Shown: piece by piece, positions 59,061 to 64,000 of the stretch
Layout of the letters: every line of letters starts with the position of its first letter
Numbering within the stretch: the first letter of the stretch is position 1
DNA from: Luidia sarsii
Taxonomy: Eukaryota > Echinodermata > Asteroidea > Paxillosida > Luidiidae
Assembly (NCBI GenBank): GCA_949987565.1
Contig: OX465103.1
Span: forward strand, 6,398,989 to 6,462,988
Length of the DNA: 64,000 nt
Direction of reading: 5' to 3'
Translations under genes and position numbers: made by a program
The notes under the pieces: model-generated
Database searches by the model: none
Told to the model about the DNA's origin: nothing
What the model saw: only the letters and a program-made list of their open reading frames with translations

Positions 59061-60360
59061 ATGTACACGTACTGTATGTACATGTATGTGTACAGTACAC
59101 TGCTAGTGCTACATGTACACAGGCAACAAATTACATGTAAGATTATTCTCCAAAAGACTACCATGACATTTTTAGAATAGATACAATATAAAAAAGAATG
59201 AAAAACTGCTATAAACTATACAATTTTTGAAAACTGCAATGCAAAACTGCAACTTATATCATAGCCGTTTTGATTTTTTTCCTTAGCACGAGCCCTGTAC
59301 TGTGTAGTGTGTACATGTACACTGTACACATGTACATGTATACAGTACATGTACATGTACAACTGTACATGTACACGTGTACATGTACATGCACCGGTGC
59401 ATTTACATGTACCAGCACATGTACTGTACATAATCTGAACCACATGCAAAGAGTGCAACAAATTGTAATCTAAAGGTGCCTGCACTATACCATATGCCAT
59501 TTTGGGAATTCCCATGCACAACTGGCTGACTCCCTCAAGCAGGCAAACAAAGTGATAAACATATGGGTCTGACATGGACATGTACAGTACTGTACCTTGC
59601 CCAAATATGGAGAAATATGGTACATGTACATGTACATGTATGTACATGTACATGTATCTCCACAGTCCTTCCCCTTCATCTATGGTGATACACTGTACCA
59701 ATTCTTTGGGGGAAAAACATCAGCAATCAACATGTATAGGGTACATGTACATGTACAGTAGTACATTTTCATGTACTACATGTACATGACAAATAATATT
59801 GATAATACATTGTACACATACTGTAATGTACATGAACATGTATGCATGTGAGTGATGATGTGGCACATACAGTATCAGTACATGTCATTGTAATCCGTTT
59901 TCCACATGTATGTAACAAACAATACACTGTAGGCCTACACTGTACATGTACATGTACATGTACTGTACATGTACATGTAGGTTACAGTGTACATGTACAT
60001 GTACATATACTACATGTACATGTACATGTACAAGTAGTATAGTGTATACAACATGTGTATATGTACATTGTACAGTATGTTCCATCATTTTCGGAATATA
60101 CCGGTAAGCCACATCGCTCCAAAAACATCAAAATAAGATTCAAGCCTTAACATCCGCACTACCGTACACGTGTACAATGAACATGTACGTAAGTATACAA
60201 TGTACATGTAAGCTGGACCAAATGTAACTTTTCTTCAACAATGTCCTCTTCAATTATTATACATGTACATGTACATCATACATGTACATGTACAATGTAC
60301 GTGTAAATGTACATGTACGTGTACATCATAACCTGTACATGTACATGTACAGTAGCAATG
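59061..60360. repeat. TGTACA hexamer-rich clusters
   Basis: Clusters at 59060-59120, 59310-59440, 59575-59660, 59735-59790, 59935-60075 and 60170-60355, separated by short unique stretches. No coding content seen. Confidence 0.85.
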
Positions 60361-60394
60361 TAGGTTCCAACCATTCCCATCATTCTCCATCCAG

Positions 60395-60471
60395 ATCATG
60401 GCAATTGACATGAGCCCCTACCAGGGAATGGACAGACTGATGGGGTCTGGAGTTGTGGAGATCAAGAAGGG
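60395..60471 (+). CDS. Candidate internal exon of an unnamed plus-strand gene
   Basis: A 77-nt segment bounded by CATTCTCCATCCAG (acceptor, ending 60394) and GAAGGG|GTGAGT (donor at 60472). Only one frame is open: it reads IMAIDMSPYQGMDRLMGSGV then VEIKK and ends in phase 2; the other two frames stop early. Good consensus at both borders and a balanced composition make it the best candidate exon right of plexin. The border could be shifted by one base. I could not place the peptide in a family. It implies a gene on the plus strand whose other exons are not recognised in the window. Confidence 0.4.
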
Positions 60472-60835
60472 GTGAGTCTGCAATGTGGCATGCACATACA
60501 GTGAATTAATCTGTCAAACCCTGGCCAGGCAAAGCAATCCATTATCTGCAATGGTGCCTTGTCTTTGCCTTACCATGCAATCACCTCCTCTCTGTCTGAG
60601 TCTTGGGCTCCTCAGTCTCAGTCTCAGATCTGCTCAAGCGATGCTCCACAAGCCAATTTACTTTTCACAATGGAGAATGGACCTTCTCAGAATGTCCATG
60701 TTGTTGTAAATGTACTACTAACAATTACTAGAACCTGCTTTCAAATTCAAGCCCATTTTGGGGGAACACAAAGCTGCAGTAAATAATGCACAGTGGCAGC
60801 ATATTATTATTAAACTGATTTTTATTACTGTATAC
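60472..60835. other. No gene seen
   Basis: Unique sequence following the candidate exon; frames have no motif. Confidence 0.4.
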
Positions 60836-61470
60836 AGTGTAAATGTACATGTACATGTGAATGTACATGTGAATGTATGCATGTGAATGTACACTGTACA
60901 ATGTACATGTACATGTACCGGTACAGTACACGTACAGTACATCGTACATTGTACCGGTACATGTATGGTACCGGTACATGTACGGTATATGCAGTACAGT
61001 ATGTAAAATGTGTACACATGTACATGTACATGTTTATGTGTAATAAATGTAAATGTGTAAATATGTATTTGTTTCTAGGCGACAGTAGGCGTACAACACA
61101 TGATGTACACACGCAGATGTACATGTGTATACTATACATGTAGTAAGCATTTCAAAATGCTTACAAAGATGTAGAGTTACATGTACCAGTACATGTATAT
61201 GTATACGTGTACAGTTGTACATGTACAATGTACATGTACATGTACATGCACAGTGTACATAAAATACATTCCCATTCAGGCAAATATCTCAACAGATGTA
61301 CCGGGTACATGTACCGTACACAACTACACATGTAACATTTAAACAAAAAAAATACAGAAATAGATACTGGTATTTGGGCAATAGAGCACACAGGTACATG
61401 TACATGTACTGTACAAGTACATTGTACATGTAGTACAAGCTTTGAATCACACTGTACGTTACAAGTACAT
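60836..61470. repeat. TGTACA hexamer-rich region
   Basis: Hexamer clusters with TGAATGTACATG variants at the left and CCGGTAC variants in the middle. Confidence 0.85.
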
Positions 61471-62990
61471 GTACTGCAAAGTGAAGACAATGCTGCTTCC
61501 AAAATACAGTACTACCGGTACAATCGGTACGAAAATGTATATGTATATATGTAGTTGGCTATGGCTGGCAATAATATACAAATCTGAGGGGGGGGGTAGC
61601 TGTAGCCGCTAGTGGGTGGCTTCCACAAGCACAGCATGATGCAGTCTCCTTTTCCAGAGACTGCCAATGAATTTCTGACAGTCGGTGCCTAATCTTCCAA
61701 TTATAGTCACATTCGAAGAAGGCTCCAGTCAGTCCAGTGTGTAACACCACCTTGAGCCATGGTTTAGCCTACACTGGATCCTGCTCAGGAGAATCTCCAA
61801 TCCAGCTGTAACAAAAAACTACGGAGCAGCTAACCGCAAATAACTTGCGCCACGTGTACATGTATGTACATGTACTGTACACTCGATCCTAATCCCCCAT
61901 TCAATGGAAAGAGGGTCATACGCAGTAGCCGATTTTGGGGTTATTTTTGTTTCACGAACTTACGAAGCACACATACATGTACATGTACAATGTACATGTA
62001 CATGTAGTGCATGCAATGGAGTACCGGATGTTCAAACTGAATGTGCTTGTCATTGCTTTGTGCTTTGTTCATGAATTTGCTGCACAAGATGAATGAGTTC
62101 ACTACTTGTACCTTGTTAATCAACGACAGAAATTTGGGTCGCAATTGATATTGTTTAGTTCACTTTAAGCCACCAGAAAATTGCGCAAATAATACACGGT
62201 CAAACTCTTGGAATTAAATGACATGCAATACACCAATATACCATAGCGGCAAAAAGCTTATTTTTCCAGATTCCTCAATATGATATGATGTCAATGTGAT
62301 GCAAATACTTAGAGAGAGATGCAAATAGAGAGAGAATGTTATATTCTTATTCTTATTCTTATTTATTGATCTCATCCAACAGCAAACGAAATGCCAGTTA
62401 CAGAGAGATATATACATGTACAGTATAAATAAATAAAACACTAATTTGATAAATCAAATTACAATGAAATAAAGTGAAATACCAAAATGTTACAAACTAC
62501 AGTGTGTACTTACTGACTAAAATTACAAAAATGCAAATCTCAAAAATTAGTGGGCCTGACATTTCGATCCTACCCGGTAGGCTACTGGTAGCACTAGCAG
62601 GACCTTTCTCAAAGGCAGAGTCAATGAAATATTAGTTGTTAAATAAATAATGGATATCATTCATAGAACCAACATACATTATAACAAAAGATAAGTACAA
62701 TCTTACAAACAAAGGCCATACAAACAACAAACAGACAGACAAACAAACAATGTGTACATGTACATGAACATGTACATGTCTGTGCAATATACATATCGTG
62801 TACATGTATACATACATGTGTAAGTACAGGTACTAAGCATGTACCAACCATGACTGTACAATGTACAGTGTACTGTACATGCATGTACATAAAACCCTGT
62901 GGGGACCTACCGGTATGCTTTCCCCAATAAACCATTTTCACAGACTTTCTGGCTAACCGGATGTGGCTGCGTCAAACTGCAGGATCCATT
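61471..62990. other. No gene seen; sparse hexamers
   Basis: Mostly unique AT-rich sequence with hexamer clusters at 61856-61885, 61972-62008 and 62750-62890. Confidence 0.4.
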
Positions 62991-63148
62991 CCCCCATTTG
63001 CGTTCACACTGGACAATTACGGAATTCAATCCCCCATTTGCGATCACACTGGACAATTACGGGATTCAACCCCCATTTGCGTTCACATTGGACAATTACG
63101 GGATTCAACCCCCATTTGCGTTCACACTGGACAATTACGGGATTCAAT
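62991..63148 (+). repeat. 39-40 bp minisatellite, four copies
   Basis: Units at 62991-63030, 63031-63070, 63071-63109 and 63110-63148, each containing CCCCATTTGCG, TTCACACTGG and ACAATTACGGGATTCAA with one or two differences. The predicted peptide repeat is an artefact. Confidence 0.95.
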
Positions 63149-63924
63149 TCGACCCTAAAGGAGGATTCAGAACTTAGGGGGATTCAATTTGGGTAAAAGG
63201 CTCAATCCACCTTGAATTTACACTTGCGGTTTAAATAAGCAGACTTCAATCCTCCTTGCCTGGATTGGAAAGCCCTGGAATCGCCCTTGCAGGATCGAGT
63301 GTAAACAAGGTCTAAACTGAAGCTCCCTCACAACCCCCCACATACATGTAAAAAACACCTCTTTTCATAGGTACATGTTCTGATGTTAATGACATATACA
63401 CACATACAAGTAGAACATGTGTAGAATCTCAAGCCTTATCTTATCAGGCATCAATGGTCACAGCAATACACCATTAGGGGTTCCTTCCTCCGTGGTCACA
63501 CACACAGACCACAGTAGACCATGCACACCCCTATCCATTCTGACATCCCCATTTTGGCAAACTGGACACCAAGATAAGTCAGATGATAACAGATTCTGCC
63601 TTTTGAGCGGGGAGAAAAGTTTTCCAAATGGCCAGGCCAGACTTGTAATATACGATGTTTACGCTACAACCTGACAGGTTATTTATCATATATCATAAGT
63701 GATTAATTCGCGGATGTTTCCCCCTCCCCTTCTCGGACCCTCCTTGGCTACTCCATCCCTGTCTTGTCTTCCCGGCGATGGCCCCTGAAATCAGAGTCCG
63801 ATGGATCATGTGGGGAGTGAGTGGATCCAGGCAAAGATGAAACCAAAGCAGCGGGCAGACATAATTGAAAGTGTGCAGGCCATACTGTGGGAGTACAGCG
63901 TGAATGCACATGGCTGGTTACAAT
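63149..63924. other. No gene assigned
   Basis: Unique sequence. GATTCAAT phrases continue degenerately to about 63200, so the minisatellite may once have been longer. Frames at 63417-63674 (plus) and 63693-63911 (minus) have no recognisable motif. Confidence 0.35.
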
Positions 63925-64000
63925 TAAGGGGGAGGGGATGGAGAAAGGCCTGGATGGAAGGCAGGAGGGGAGAGGGGAGGAAGGGTGGGGAGGGGAAGGC
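63925..64000. repeat. Purine-rich tract at the window end
   Basis: GGGGAGAGGGGAGGAAGG-type sequence that continues past the window edge, similar to the other GA-rich arrays. Confidence 0.85.

Overview
The window is eukaryotic nuclear DNA from an animal. Introns with GT/AG borders, a plexin gene, a DIRS-type retrotransposon, several terminal-inverted-repeat elements and very abundant simple repeats all point the same way. A marine invertebrate deuterostome (cephalochordate or echinoderm) fits best, but that is inference; no ribosomal or mitochondrial marker is present to settle it. There is no prokaryotic gene organisation, and nearly all long open frames are read-through of simple repeats.

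The one securely identified host gene is a plexin on the minus strand (type A favoured). Four coding exons are visible: signal peptide plus most of the sema domain (47213-48385), the rest of the sema domain (46494-46676 and 42961-43098) and the PSI domain (6795-6907). Exon phases agree (0, 0, 0, then 2) and all sema cysteines of the family are present. The third intron is about 36 kb and holds most of the window's mobile DNA. The rest of the gene (further PSI/IPT repeats, transmembrane segment, cytoplasmic GAP domain) must lie left of position 1 or in exons I could not recognise.

Inside that intron is a nearly complete DIRS retrotransposon (8089-13423, minus strand) with inverted terminal repeats, an internal complementary region that matches both outer ends, an ORF1/gag, a reverse transcriptase-RNase H frame broken by one amber codon, and a tyrosine recombinase with its R, H, R and Y residues. 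The same intron holds two GGA/GAGAGG purine arrays (more lie elsewhere in the window), a 1.5-kb CCAG tetranucleotide array, a 5.6-kb array of a repeat rich in TGACGTCA sites (32020-37651), and several short non-autonomous DNA transposons: the AAGCCG copy at 25348, elements at 28896 and 38235, and one copy (17811) of a pair whose mate is at 49605. The first AAGCCG copy (6112) lies just left of exon 4.

Throughout the window the self-complementary hexamer TGTACA/ACATGT recurs in runs and singly, often with CCGGTA variants. It creates dozens of meaningless frames of alternating residues (Met-Tyr, His-Val, Thr-Cys).

Right of the plexin start (48.5-64 kb) only tentative coding pieces are seen: a possible small spliced gene at 51.9-53.1 kb, a 100-codon minus frame at 53.8-54.1 kb, a possible membrane-segment exon at 57.7 kb and two short plus-strand exon candidates at 58.0 and 60.4 kb. 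None could be named. A 200-N assembly gap lies at 22696-22895. I did not find a demonstrably new biological system; the best leads are the DIRS architecture and its recombinase insertion, the CRE-rich array, and the hexamer expansion.
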